NCBI RefSeq assembly: GCF_000143415.4
Contig: NW_003314273.1
Location: 1,908,760-1,972,759, forward strand
Direction: 5' to 3'
From: Selaginella moellendorffii
Lineage: Eukaryota > Streptophyta > Lycopodiopsida > Selaginellales > Selaginellaceae
DNA length: 64,000 nucleotides
Positions 10,935 through 27,951 of this stretch are shown here, one piece after another. Within the stretch, counting starts at the first letter, position 1. Every line of letters begins with the position of its first letter. A program made the position numbers and the translations under genes. Under the pieces are notes generated by a model. The model saw nothing but the letters and a program-made list of their open reading frames with translations, was not told the DNA's origin and made no database searches.

Positions 10935-13900
10935 ATGCTAGCAGGCAATGGACGGAAGAATCGTCCCTTTGGAGACGCTAGATCCTTCGTCGTTTGCTGT
11001 TTCTTGGTGGAAGCGATACGAGGTAAGATCTTTCCAAGTCTCGAGCGAGCGAGCAACACCTCCGTGTGTGTGTTTTCTAGCGGCGTGTCCATTCAATCTC
11101 ACCGCGCTCGACTTTACTCGAGTCGCCTCCGCTTGTAGCGATCGATCCGAGAACTTTGCAAGGATCCCAAGTTGCTGCAAGAGAATTGACGCTCTGGTCG
11201 GGATCGCCGCTGCACAGCACGCAAACTCGAGCGGAGATCTCTGCCTGTCCAAGCCGGCGGCGAGCCTGTGCTTGAGCTCGCTGGTGGCAGCGCTGGATTC
11301 CAATGGCGTGCATCCACAGGCCTCGCGAGCTTGCGGAGTTCCAATGAGTCTGAGAGGCCAGTGCCAGTGCAAAGCCGCGGCGCGCGTTCGCGACATTGTT
11401 GGAGCTCCCGGATTTGAAGGGGTGGTGGCGAGTTGCGAGTCTTTTGGCGGTGGAGAGATGAATAGCTCTCGGTGTTCCAGATGTTCCGCCGCTGCTACGA
11501 GGCTCGCCGCCTCCATCGCCGCTCCAAATCCGCCCAGAAGTTGTCAAGAGGCCGTGTTTGTGGCGCTGGCGAGCTTCGAGGATTTTAAGTCGGCCATGCA
11601 CAAGGCTTCGTGCTTGTTCCAGCTCCAGCCTCCAAAAAAACTCACTGGTAAGTTTCTTTCTCCTAGAAGTTGATGGATCATTTTTTTCTTGTTTCGAAGG
11701 TCCTAATCCAGAGTTCACAAGTTCATCTTTTTCTTTCCAAGTTCTGGCTCAAGTTCTTGTACTAATAACCTCTTGTTACTTCTCTTGCAGAGTGTCCACT
11801 CAAGCTCACGCCTTGGCAGCTCCAAAACGTAGCAAACGTTTGTAGCAGCAGCGAAAGTCCAGAATCCTCCTGCTGCTCGGTTTCACTCCTTTTCCTCCGG
11901 ATCGCGGCCTCGAAACTGGGTAAAACTTCTGGCGATTTCGCCATCCCCCAGAGGCTGGCAAGAGCTTGCATCGACGATCTCGGCCCCCGGATAGCCTCGT
12001 CCAGGCAGAGAGTTTGCTCCATCTCCTCGGACAGCATCGCAAACTCGGCGAGGAGGGGGTGTAACAACATCGTGAGCTTGCGCGAGCTCGAGCACAGGCT
12101 TACGGAGCGAGACTTTTCCGTCTCGCGTGTTACGGAGACCTGTGATCGCTCTTCGTGCCTCGAGTGCCGACGAGCAGCCTTGGATGCCGCGTATGCTGCT
12201 GCCTGGCCTTATGTCGACGCCACCACCTTGCAGCACTGCATGGACTTGACGTTTCTCATGCTGGCCAGCAACGCATCCGCGATCAGAGCAACGCAAATCG
12301 GTGGCTGCTTGTACGCTCTGCCTGGTGAGTCTAATCGAGCGAGAAAGATCTTTGAAAAAAATCCTTTTTTTCCTCGTTCTTTTGTTTTTTTGTTCGTCAT
12401 TCTAACGCTGTGAAGTTTGTTTCTGTCTTCCTTGACAGTGTTTACTCCGGAAGACGATGTTGCTGTGACCGCTGTGTCTTCTTCTTCTCCTCCTCCTGCA
12501 TTGCCTCCAGCTCGTCCAGAAGACGATGTCTCGATGTCGTTGCTCCCAGATCCAATCAACAAGTTGGCACATCAATCTCCATCGCCGGTCACGATCGTGT
12601 TGGCGATTGGGATTGGGATCACGGGTGCTACAGTGGCAATTCTCTTGGTGTTGGTGCTCCTGCTGCAACGTAAGAGAGAGGAGAGCGTGCCTCTGTGGAA
12701 CAAAGATAGCGCTCTCGACGTCTGGCAAGGATCAGGTAACAAGAGTTGGAAAAATCTCTTCCTCTCTTTTTTGTTTTTGCTCCGGTCGAAACTTTGTCTC
12801 TTTTATGGCTACAAACAAATATGTCCTTGCTTGCTGCAGAGGCTCTCCGCGCGCTGCGAAGGTTTAAGTACTCGGAGATAGAAAAGGCGACAAACCATTT
12901 CCATAGTTTAATCGGCCAGGGGCGCGGTGCTGCCAGCGCTGTCTACCGAGCAAAGTTTAAAGATGGCCTGGTCGCCGCAGTGAAGAGATTCCATGCGGCA
13001 CCTCAGCCGCAGAGCGAGGAGGAGTTTAAAAACGAGGCACATTTTCTGGGCCGACTCCACCACCGCCATCTCGTCAGCCTTCGAGGATTCTGCATGAGAA
13101 AGAACGAAAGGTTTGGTTTTTTCTTGGTGTTGTCTTACGTTACGTTGTTTACTTCTCCTTAATGCAGGTTTCTCGTCTACGACTTCATGGAGAATGGTAG
13201 CCTCAAGGAGCGTTTGCATTTGCACCACCGTGGTACCTCAACTCAAAAAAAAAAAAATCTCTTTGCAAAAAACGAGAACTTTTGTTTTGCAGGGAGAAGC
13301 AATGGCACGCTTTCATGGCAGAGACGGCTTCAGATCGCCATCGAAGTTGCAACTGGGATGGTAAGTTGTCAAAGTTTGTTAGTTTTAGACTTCTGGAATA
13401 AGAAGAGGTTTTTCTTTCCCTGTGGAGTATAAACTCATCACTGCTGCGTGGGCTCTATCGCTAGGAATATGTACACTGCTACTGCGAGCCTCCACTGTGC
13501 CACGGGAATCTCAAGTCGAGCAACATATTGCTGGACGAGAACTTCGTGGCCAAGGTAAGCAAAGACGGTGACACTGTGTTTTTGTTTTTGGTCTTCTTCA
13601 TATCTACGTCATCTTCACGGCCTGTTCCTTGTTTGTTTGTCCAGGTCGGGGACTTTCGTCTTCCAGCGGCTGCCCCTTTTGGTTGTACGCCAGGTCTGTC
13701 GAGTCTATCCTTTTCTGTTTCTTTTTTCGCTCGCTTTTCTTCTTTGTTTCCTTGTGTGTTCTTCGTAGTACTACTCTTGCGAAGCTTAAAAATGTGATTT
13801 TTGGTTGAGCAGACAGTGGCTACGTTGATCCCGAGTTCTCCCACACGGGCGTTCTCACGGAGAAGAGCGACGTTTACAGCTTTGGCGTTCTCCTCCTGGA

Positions 13901-14393
13901 GCTCGTCTCGTCCAGGCCCGTCACCACCGCCGGCGACAAGCACATCCTCGACTGGGCTCACGAGTTTTACAACTTCTCCGACGCTCGCCTGGTGGAGATG
14001 GTGGACTCCACTCTGCGGGACCAGATCGATCCCGACGAGCTCAAGAAGATCATCACAGTGTCGAGGCTTTGCTCGCAGAGCGAGGCAGCATCTAGGCCCA
14101 GCATGAAACAAGTCGTCAATCTCCTCCTGGACAACGCCATCGCGATCTTCCCGCCGCTATCCTTCTCCGCGACGATCAAAGATGACGATGGCGATGGCGA
14201 TGGCGATGGAAAGCAGCACAGGAGAGTAAATTCGGACGATTCGCTCTCGATCCACTCGGCCACGGGGATTCCATCGTTTAGCACCGCGACCAGCAATGCC
14301 AAAAACCTCTTCCTCTTCTCCACAAGTCCTCACGCACCGTCCTTCTCGTCATACTCCACGTACTCGCCCAGCTATTCGTTAAGATTCTCATAA
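10935..14393 (+). CDS. Receptor-like pseudokinase with two tandem SPARK-like ectodomains
   Basis: Ten exons: 10935-11022, 11081-11647, 11791-12324, 12439-12735, 12840-13110, 13168-13232, 13293-13360, 13465-13554, 13645-13693 and 13813-14393, closing to about 869 residues. Exons 2 and 3 each encode a Cys-rich domain opening CPFNLT or CPLKLT with a paired CC, like the SPARK domain of plant receptor kinases. Exon 4 has a Ser/Pro stalk and a membrane span (VTIVLAIGIGITGATVAILL). The kinase part resembles Arabidopsis At1g49730/At3g19300: LHHRHLVSLRGFC, ERFLVYDFMENGSLK, TEKSDVYSFGVLLLEL. The glycine loop (GQGRGAASAVY) and lysine (AAVKRF) remain, but HRD is HGN (CHGNLKSSN) and DFG is DFR (VGDFRLP), with a short activation loop. 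Catalysis is therefore unlikely; a signalling scaffold is inferred. The N-terminus is uncertain: the chosen ATG gives a weak signal peptide and an upstream exon may exist. Confidence 0.85.
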
Positions 14394-15112
14394 CTATAAC
14401 ACCAAAACTAAAAGGGGGGGTTTAAAAGTAAAAAGGATTCCAGGATATTCTCATGCGGGGATATTCCTATCTGGCAGTATAACGACGTCTGGGTATATTC
14501 AAATAGCATGGCGATAGGCCACTGACCAGAGATGCCGTCCACGTGGTTGAATCGGGGATATTCTTACGTATTAAAACGAAAAAGCGTTGTGCTGACATTG
14601 ACGCATGGGCTTGAGCGTCCCAGCTGGCAGACACGTTGCCCTAAGTCGATGACGTGGAATTAGATGAAGTGGGGGACGTGGCATTTTTGTTTTGCATTTT
14701 TTAGGGAGCCAGGCATCCTGCCAAAGAGGGAGAGAGTGTAGCAGTCGCCGCTCGCTCGCTCGCTCGCTCGCGCTCGCCCTATTTCTCCCCGCGAATCTCC
14801 AATCCTCTCTTCTCGCAGCCCCAGCGCCAGCGCCATCGCGGTGATGCGATGCGATTCTTCTTGTGCTTGAGCGCTCCACGCTGCTTGCCAAGGCGATTGA
14901 CAGGAGAATCTCGTGTTCTTGCCCACCTAATCAATGGGATTCCTCGCTGATCCAGTGCCGGGGCTGGGATTGGACGAGTAGGGTAGAAAAGCGGCGAGCA
15001 GTGGCGAAATTTCTTGGCATTGGAGGAGGTTACTGTGGCATGCGGATCAGGCGAGCGGCGGGAGCAGCAGGAGCAGCGGAATTTCTTGCGGCGATTGGTG
15101 GCGCGGATCGTC
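14394..15112. other. Intergenic: no gene seen; ABCC upstream region with CTCG microsatellite
   Basis: No coding stretch is convincing between the pseudokinase stop and the proposed ABCC start. A pure (CTCG)n run lies at about 14,750-14,776. The rest includes GC-rich sequence before 15,113 that probably belongs to the ABCC promoter and 5' leader. Confidence 0.5.
14750..14776. repeat. CTCG tetranucleotide microsatellite
   Basis: About six tandem copies of ctcg followed by an interrupted copy, seen directly. It lies about 340 bp upstream of the likely ABCC start codon, probably in or near the 5' leader. Confidence 0.9.
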
Positions 15113-20863
<5,751 letters not shown>

Positions 20864-21481
20864 AGAGTTTTGTCTTCCATCAGGCAGCAGCGACATTCTT
20901 GAAAGAGTTCCAATCAGACCGGGGAGGAAACGTTCACACAAAAGTTTTGCGTCCATCCTGGCCGAGGTAAAATGTTCTACAGAGATTTTTTGTAAGCCTT
21001 GGAACCATGTATCGAAAATTTTCCAGGTAGAGAAGAGAAGGAACTTGCGGTCATGTTGTCTAAAACACGAAAAGAAAAATAACTACGTTATATTGTTCTA
21101 TGTACAAATTTGTTCTTTTTGTTTGGTTCCAAACTACTCAAATGTTTGATAAGAACTTCTGTAGTAATGATAAGAACGTTTGATCAAGAGGATGTTTTTA
21201 TAGTGATGATAAGAATGTTTTATCAAGAGGATTTTTCAAACTATAACATAATAATACAGGATATTAATCCGCTCGAGCTCGCTCCTCTTGAAGCGCTCGT
21301 CAAAGAAAAATTCCACTCTTTGTACAAACGCAAGTAATATACGTATCTTGCAATCTTACACCAACCAATATCAACCGTCACGATTACTGCCACGTCTGTG
21401 CCAAGACTCGGCCTCGCTATGTGTGATCTTTAAAGGCCGAAGCAAAAGTTTTCCTGGAATGTGCCACCGCAGCACCGCGCA
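20864..21481. other. Intergenic: no gene seen; contains a two-copy tandem repeat
   Basis: This 618-bp stretch lies between ABCC and the VPS62-like gene. I see no coding exon or RNA gene. It is AT-rich in the middle and holds the 40-bp repeat listed separately; its right end should include the promoter of the intronless gene starting at 21482. Confidence 0.5.
21161..21240. repeat. Two imperfect 40-bp tandem repeats
   Basis: The unit at 21161-21200 and the unit at 21201-21240 share tagt.atgataagaa.gttt.atcaag-type sequence with a few substitutions. Seen directly; no function is implied. Confidence 0.8.
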
Positions 21482-23140
21482 ATGGACAGCAAACCCAGAG
21501 GCTTTGGCACCCGAGTGATTCCGCTTGGAGAGATCGAGGTCCTCGAGGCCGAGCACCTGGAGAAGATCTGGGAGACGAGCGATGGAAGAGCTCTCTTTTA
21601 CAAGCCTGTCCAGGTACCAGATGGGTTTCATGCGCTTGGCTGTCATGCAAGACGAACAGAGGTACCTGATAGCTTGCTGTTGTTAGTGCGAGGCAGCGGC
21701 GTCACCGCCGGTGCCTCCAAACCAGCTCCTCTCGCTCCACCCGTCGACTACTCACTCGTCTGGAAGAGCCCAGTTAGAAACGAGAATGAGACGGCCATGG
21801 CTTTCTGGTTACCTCTGCCTCCCGCTGGTTACAAGGCACTCGGCTTCGTCGCCAGCGTCACCAAGCCTGGAGTGGACGAGGTTGCCTGCGTTCGAGAGGA
21901 TCTCACCAGCGATGCCACTATCTCCAACTCCATCTTGGCCTCTTCGTCCTCTTCCGTGTCCAGTTCTTCCTCTTCTGTTTTCACCGGATTGTTCCAGTCC
22001 CTGTGGAGTAGACTTCTAATGAGCAGTAGCAGCGTCGCCGACAACAACACCGTGGAAAGCTTCTACGTCTGGCAAACACGGCCGCGTGAGGTGGGAGTCA
22101 CGGCCAAGGGGCTGAGCACCGGCACCTTCTACTGTTCCTCGTCCTCTTCATCCCCTCTGCCTTCCATAGCCACGCTCCAAAACGTGAGCTTTGATCTGCC
22201 TTCCTCCATGCCTAGCTTGCAGCAGCTCGATGCTCTCGTCAAGCGCTACGCCCCGATAATGTTCCTGCATCCGGACGAAGACTTCTTCCCTTGCTCCGTC
22301 GAGTGGTTCTTCCAAAACGGAGCTCTGCTCTACAGCAAACAGAACCCGTCCGCTCCGGTACAAATCACTGCGAACGGTGCGAATCTGCCGGGTGGCGAGA
22401 CCAACGACGGGAGCTACTGGCTCGACTTGCCACGCGATGCTGCAGCTGCCGAAAAAGTGAGAAGAGGAAATCTAGAGAGCGCAATCACGTACCTGCACGT
22501 CAAGCCGGTATTTGGCGGAACGTTCACCGACATGCAGTTCTGGTTCTACTATCCTTTCAACGGCCCGGCAACTCTCAAAGTCGGGCTCATCAACGTCAAG
22601 CTCGGGAAAATCGGGGAGCACGTCTCTGACTGGGAGCACCTGACCCTTCGCGTGGACAACTTCACCGGGAATTTGTCCAGCGTCTATCTCGGACACCACA
22701 GCTCCGGCACCTGGTATCAGCCTTCCGACTTGGAGTTTGATAGCACCACCACCTATAGGCCGTTTGTGTACGCGTCCAAGCACGGCCATGCCCTTTATGC
22801 TCATCCGGGAGACAACCTCCAAGGCGACGAAGAACGCGGGCTCGGGATACGCAACGATACAAAGCGGAGCAGCTTCACCTGGGACGTTAGTAAACACCAG
22901 CTGATATCTGCAGCTTACTTGGGTGTAGAGGAGCCACCTTGGCTCCAGTTCATGCGTGAATGGGGCCCCAAGATCCAGTATAACTCCAGGACCGAGCTGG
23001 AAAAGGTGTTCAAATTCCTTCCCAAAAAGATAAGGAGGTCCATCGAAGATATCTTTAACAGGTTTCCGAACGAACTGTCTGGCGAAGAAGGTCCCACTGG
23101 ACCCAAGCAAAAAAACTTCTGGACGGGAGACGAAAGATGA
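21482..23140 (+). CDS. VPS62-like / DUF946 protein, intronless
   Basis: A single exon of 552 residues starting MDSKPRGFGTRVIPLGEIEV. The plant VPS62/DUF946 family (Pfam PF06101) is recognised from the paired modules near the N-terminus (FWLPLPPAGYKALGFV, TRPREVGVTAKGL), the region RYAPIMFLHPDEDFFPCSVE, and the core HVSDWEHLTLRVDNF, YLGHHSSGTWY, YASKHGHALYAHPG and LQFMREWGPKI. The yeast namesake was linked to vacuolar protein targeting; plant members have no settled function. A Ser-rich low-complexity loop (about codons 160-185) is inserted between the modules. The start at 21482 was preferred because family members open near a conserved F..PLGEIEV stretch. Lack of introns is notable beside its intron-rich neighbours and may mark an old retrocopy or family history. 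Confidence 0.87.
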   Translation: MDSKPRGFGTRVIPLGEIEVLEAEHLEKIWETSDGRALFYKPVQVPDGFHALGCHARRTEVPDSLLLLVRGSGVTAGASKPAPLAPPVDYSLVWKSPVRNENETAMAFWLPLPPAGYKALGFVASVTKPGVDEVACVREDLTSDATISNSILASSSSSVSSSSSSVFTGLFQSLWSRLLMSSSSVADNNTVESFYVWQTRPREVGVTAKGLSTGTFYCSSSSSSPLPSIATLQNVSFDLPSSMPSLQQLDALVKRYAPIMFLHPDEDFFPCSVEWFFQNGALLYSKQNPSAPVQITANGANLPGGETNDGSYWLDLPRDAAAAEKVRRGNLESAITYLHVKPVFGGTFTDMQFWFYYPFNGPATLKVGLINVKLGKIGEHVSDWEHLTLRVDNFTGNLSSVYLGHHSSGTWYQPSDLEFDSTTTYRPFVYASKHGHALYAHPGDNLQGDEERGLGIRNDTKRSSFTWDVSKHQLISAAYLGVEEPPWLQFMREWGPKIQYNSRTELEKVFKFLPKKIRRSIEDIFNRFPNELSGEEGPTGPKQKNFWTGDER

Positions 23141-23263
23141 ATGAGGTAACCTGTTGTTGCAAGCAAAGAAAAATTACATATGGGCGAAGTTCTGGTTGCG
23201 TAGGAACACTAACCTGATCGACGCCAAGCTGTGTGGCCTGTAATCTGTATGGTACAAGATTGT

Positions 23264-25819
23264 TCATTTCTCTTCCTCGTCCGAAACAGTTGTGTCAAAA
23301 ACTGGTTCCGGCTGAGTTTGTGCGTATGCAGGAGCAATAAACTTGGGATCTTTTGCAGCAAGTTCGGCATACTTCAATATTGCTTCCCGAGGATCCTCCT
23401 CCATCCAGTTCTCCGTCATTGCTCCACCCTCCTGCAGTTCATACGAGTTTTAGAACCAGTGGTTTGGCATAAAAGAGATGCTTACCTTCAGTAAGTATTG
23501 AGTGAGCAAGCTTCCCTTTGTCGCACCCACACGACCACCATGACCAGGACCATTGATGGGTAGGTCCGGTCTCCGGGATTTCAGAGGATCATTTCGAGCC
23601 TTTTCTCGTTGACGCTTGCGGCTTGGTTCGTCTCTGAACATAGGTAGAGCATGCGGATTTCTAACCACTGGTGGAGCTTCAAAGTCGTCCACAGATTTTT
23701 TTCGTGGAGCCCGCCCAACACAAACCAACGCTCCTCTCTTGCTCAAAACCGGGTCGTACAATACGTGAGTATTGCCTTCTCTTTTGTCGCCCGTAGTGGC
23801 AAATATCTGATGGTTTCATTTCGTTAGCACGAGAAATTGAACATCTAAATGCCAGAGTCAGTACCTGATTCAATCGCGGATGCCAAGCACAGCAAACAAC
23901 ACTTCCTGACGAGGATATCCCGGTTTTCCGAACAAGCTCAAGTTGCCTTTTGTCAAAGAAGTAAAGCTGTCCACCGGCATTTCCTCCCTTCTCAACAGAA
24001 GTACCAGTTAGAATTAGGTGCTCATCTGGACTGAAGGCCAAATTCGTTTGTGCGTAAAAACAAGGAAGCCCTGAAAACACTTTCAGAGGTTCTCGAGCTT
24101 TCCGGATGTCCCAAACCTGGAGCAAGGTGTCAGCGGAAGAAACATAAAACGAAAATAGGAAAACTAACTTTTAGAGTAGCGTCGGTGCTCCTGGAAACCA
24201 TTGTGTAACCATCAACAGAAAACCGGATCGCAGTTACGTCGTCACCCGCGGCATGGGCCTTACTCAGATAAATATCCGGACGGCTGCCCCATCCTGGTTT
24301 GATAGACCAGATCTAGGAAAAGAAAAAAGGCTTGTCAGACGAGAAAACAAGACATAAACCCTACCTGGATGGATCCATCTGCCAATCCCCCCGCGATCGT
24401 TTTTCCTTCTAAACCCCATGCGCAAGCCGTAACAGAAACACGACCTGGTCTTGCAAGTTTAGGCTTGATGACCTGCAAACTGGGAAGTTAGAAGACAATT
24501 CAAGATTTTCTAGAACCACTTACCTGTTTCTGAGATTTCAAGTTGGTCACGTCCCATATTCGTAATGATCCATCTTCCGACGATGTTAATATCGTGTTCT
24601 TCTCCGACGGATGCCACTCACCACCCGTCAAACCAGAAATATGCCCGCTAGTGTGCTTCAAGTCCCGTATGTACATATCACCTTTGATGAATTCGCCTAA
24701 TGAAAGACCGTCTCTGTCAAATATCTGTCGCAAGATGCGTGTAAGTAGCTTCAAAACAGACAAATGAACCAAATACAAACTCACCTTGGCTCTTGCAGAC
24801 CCTGTCACAGCAAGAAAACGATCCGCCGAGGGACTCCAGCTAATTGCTCGCATCTGATGTCCTTCAAACGGCTCAATCCGCCTGAACGACTGCAGACGGG
24901 AATCCATGCCTTGGAAATCATACATCCGGATCGAGTAGTCGTAGCTCCCTGTCAAAACTCTGGACCCAGAAGGATCAATGGCCAAAGCGGCAACAACCTG
25001 GAACTCACAAGCATTAGAATGAAGCTCAACAAAAAAAGAAAGAAAAAACGAAACCAATATGAGTTCGAACGAACCTTTGTGTGTCCCCCGAGAATAATCT
25101 CATTGCTTAGAGGAACATGATATTCGTCATCGTCCTCTTCTTCTTCTTCGTCACTATCACTGCCAGCTCCATCGTTTGGTCGAGGAGGACCGATCAACGC
25201 AGGCTCGGTATCATCTTTCTCGTCACTTAGAGCAGCCGTAGACGGTCTAGGAGGTCCAATCAATTCTTCTGCTGCTGCCTCTTCCTCCTCTGGTCTCGGC
25301 GGCCCAACCATAGAGCCGTCTTCTCGAGTGCTCAAACTTTGCTCGCTTGGACGCTCCAAGTTATGGTTAGCTTCCGCTACTTTCTTCAAACGCTCGCTAA
25401 GATTTTTGTTAAGCTGGGTCTCGTCTTCGCTGCTCGATCGCTTTGTGAGCGTGTGGACAACCTCTACAGATGCTATCGACTTCTCTTGCCTTCCAAAAGA
25501 CACGGGAAAGTGGCCTCTCAGCTGGTCTGCCTCGTAAAACTCCTCCTAGAAGAAAAAGAAAATATCGCGTGAACAAGCGCTGCATTGGTATTGCCTGGAA
25601 ATCTAAGAACTTACCATGGTATTCGCAGAGGGAGTAGCAGCAGCACGCCCTATATTGCGAGTTGTGAGAAGAGAAAAATCAGTAGGTTCTTACCATTGGA
25701 GCGATGCTGAGCTTTGGCGATGGCGCGCATCTGAGCCTGGAGCGCATCGATTAGCGAGGAATCGCAGGAGAATCGACAGAACTTACCATCTCTCGCGCGT
25801 CATCTTCGTCGGAGGACAT
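23264..25819 (-). CDS. WDR70: WD40-repeat protein WDR70 (gastrulation-defective-1 homologue)
   Basis: Eleven exons on the minus strand: 25819-25787, 25730-25694, 25649-25615, 25545-25075, 24997-24785, 24724-24524, 24472-24365, 24312-24169, 24116-23865, 23806-23486 and 23431-23264, giving 660 residues in phase. Exon 4 encodes an acidic N-terminal region with three GPPRP motifs and a D/E run. The WD40 propeller follows: GSYDYSIRMYDFQGMDSRL, ITGSAR-like blade, SSEDGSLRIWDV, ADGSIQIW, TDATLKVWDIRKA. The C-terminus (RAPRKKSVDDFEA, FRDEPSRKRQREK, MEEDPREAILKYAE) is diagnostic of WDR70, a nuclear protein tied to chromatin ubiquitination and DNA repair in yeast and animals; the plant role is less known. 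Its start faces that of the UCH gene 76 bp away. Confidence 0.92.
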
Positions 25820-25895
25820 TCTTCCCTTGTCTCACAAAACCCTAAACGAGAAAAGGGAGAAAGATATTTCTAGGGTTCTTGGCCGATTTGCGGCC
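25820..25895. promoter_or_regulatory. Candidate bidirectional promoter between WDR70 and the UCH gene
   Basis: Only 76 bp separate the two divergent start codons, so the 5' leaders must be very short or overlap and core promoter elements must be shared or lie inside the opposite gene. The spacer contains aaaccctaaa- and ctagggttt-like telobox sequences on both sides (about 25,840-25,880), a motif common in promoters of plant translation and housekeeping genes. Promoter activity is inferred. Confidence 0.5.
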
Positions 25896-27110
25896 ATGTC
25901 GTGGTGCACGATTGAATCCGACCCAGGTGAGAATCCCTTGCTACTCAGCTGATGCGATTGAGATCCTTGCCTCGCAGGCGTTTTCACGGAGCTCATCCAG
26001 CAAATGCAAGTCAAGGGCGTCCAGGTAACCTGTTCGTCAAGATCTTCCACTGGATGATCGCGATTTCTATCGAAACCTCTTGCAGGTGGAGGAGCTCTAC
26101 AGCTTGGATTTGGAATCGCTCTCGTTGCTCCGGTGAGTGAGAGCTGTTTTAAGCAGGAGAAGAAGAAAATAAAAGGAGTTCTAAGGATGGTTTTTCCAGG
26201 CCTGTCTATGGACTAATCTTTCTCTTCAAATGGAGGCCTGGGGAGAAAGATACTCGGCCCACTGTGAAGGACAACAAATCGATTTTTTTCGCGAGCCAGG
26301 TGAAGTGAAGCTCGATGTTCTAAGTTCTTTCGCTAACTTGGAAAGTTTCACGCAACACAGGTTATAAACAACGCTTGCGCTACTCAAGCAATACTTTCGA
26401 TCCTGATGAACAGAGTGGAGATCGATATTGGTCCCGAGCTTTCGATGATGCGAGAGTTCGCCAAGGATTTCCCTCCGGAGCTCAAGGGCCTGACCATCAA
26501 CAACAGCGAGGCCATTCGCACTGCTCACAACAGCTTTGCGAGGCCGGAGCCTTTTGTTCCCGACGAGCAAAAGTTTGCGGACAAAGACGACGACGTCTAT
26601 CACTTCATCAGCTATCTCCCGGTGGACGGTGTTTTGTACGAGCTGGACGGACTCAAGGAAGGGCCGATCAGTCTGGGCGAGTGTGGCAGTGGAGACGCTG
26701 ATAGCATGGAGTGGCTCAAGATGGTCCAGCCAGTGATCCAAGAGAGGATCGAGAAGTACTCCAAGAGCGAGATCCGCTTCAACCTCATGGCCGTGATCAA
26801 GAACAGGAAGGATCTCTACAACCAGCAGCTGGCGGAGCTCGACAAGCGGAAAACCGAGATAAGTGGCGACGACGGCATGGACGTCGACTCCAAGAGCGGC
26901 AGCGGCAACGAGGAGCTGGCACAGATCGACGCGGAGATCGCTCGACTGACCGAGAAGATCACTCAAGAGGATGAAAAGTTCAAGAAGTGGAAGACTGAGA
27001 ACATCCGGAGGAAGCACAACTACATCCCCTTCCTCTTCAACTTCCTCAAGATCCTGGCAGAGAAGAAGCAGCTCAAGCCGCTGATTGAAAAGGCCAGGCA
27101 GAAGACATAG
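25896..27110 (+). CDS. Ubiquitin C-terminal hydrolase, UCH37/UCHL5 type
   Basis: Five exons, 25896-25926, 25978-26024, 26086-26132, 26200-26299 and 26361-27110, encode 324 residues. The peptidase C12 domain opens [17 protein letters not shown]. The catalytic cysteine is in INNACATQA, the histidine in [11 protein letters not shown] and the aspartate in [11 protein letters not shown], so the triad is complete. The C-terminal coiled-coil plus ULD tail ([25 protein letters not shown]) marks the UCH37 branch, which in animals docks on the proteasome through RPN13 or on INO80. Arabidopsis UCH1/UCH2 are the counterparts. A short acidic insert ([16 protein letters not shown]) lies before the tail. 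It is convergent with the MADS-box gene; their stops are 63 bp apart. Confidence 0.93.
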
Positions 27111-27173
27111 ACAAGAAAAGCTCGAAACCTCAGACGACGAACGCTGGTAACAAATTTTTCTCTTTTCTAACTC

Positions 27174-27795
27174 TCAGTAGAAGACGTTTCCCAGTGCCTC
27201 TCCCAGGATCTCGTCGATGCTCCCCTTGACATCGACGTAGTCCTCGTCGTCCAGCAGCGCCACGAGCGACGCATCATCCTCGTCAAAGATTTGCTGCTGC
27301 TGCTCAAAGAGATTGGGAGGAGCTTCATTGGCAGGAGGAGGAGGAGGAGGAGGAGGAGGAGGGAACTTCTCGTCGACCGTCGTGTTCTTGCTCTTGCTCG
27401 AGCTCTTGGTCCTCGAGCTCCCGTCGTTATACTTTGGAATCTTGTTCTCGTGGTCGGGCTTCCAGGAGTAGTAGTGGAAAGTCTCGGATTTTCCTTTGGG
27501 CTCGTTCTGGTCGACTTTGACCACCACCTGGGCTCCGCAAAGCACCGCGAGCTCGTAAGCCTTCTTATACAGCCCGCCGTTGCGCTTCCGGAACGTTTGC
27601 TTGCGCGTCGTCTGGTTCTTGATGAACGCGATCTGGATCTTTTGCTTGCCCTGTTTGAGCTTGAATTTCTGCTAAGACGATCGATCGATAGATCAATGGG
27701 AGAGGGAAGAACAAGAACAATAGAGAGAATAAGAGAGCGATGTTCTCGCTTGGAATTAAACTCACTTTATCAGGTTTGTCGGCTTTGTCGGCCAT
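27174..27795 (-). CDS. Divergent MADS-box protein (type I-like)
   Basis: Two exons: 27795-27766 (MADKADKPDK) and about 27671-27174. Two adjacent acceptors (27672-27673, or three bases further in) would include or skip one Gln. The MADS domain spans about residues 12-65: KQKIQIAFIKNQTTRKQTF, RKRNGGLYKKAYELAVLCGA. It is related to type I domains but has QIAFI in place of KI.KIE and an N-terminal extension before the domain. There is no K-box. The tail has a run of ten prolines and an acidic end (DEDDASLVALLDDEDY). It is presumably a nuclear transcription factor binding CArG-like DNA; targets are unknown. Type I genes are usually intronless or nearly so, which fits. Confidence 0.75.
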
Positions 27796-27951
27796 TCTTT
27801 AAAGTTGTCGGCGCCTCCAAAAGTAAAAAGTTGGGTTTGTCGGCCTTTTTAGGGGCAAGATGTTTAGGGCGGGGATTAACCAAATCTGGAAGAAATTAAG
27901 ATTAAGCTGTGTGGTCGTCCGGGGAATCGAACCTCCGCCCACTCCCGCGCG

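Noticed and set aside
21110-21337. 75-codon frame over the 40-bp tandem repeat upstream of the VPS62-like gene
   Set aside because: The repeat explains it; no conserved motif or splice context.
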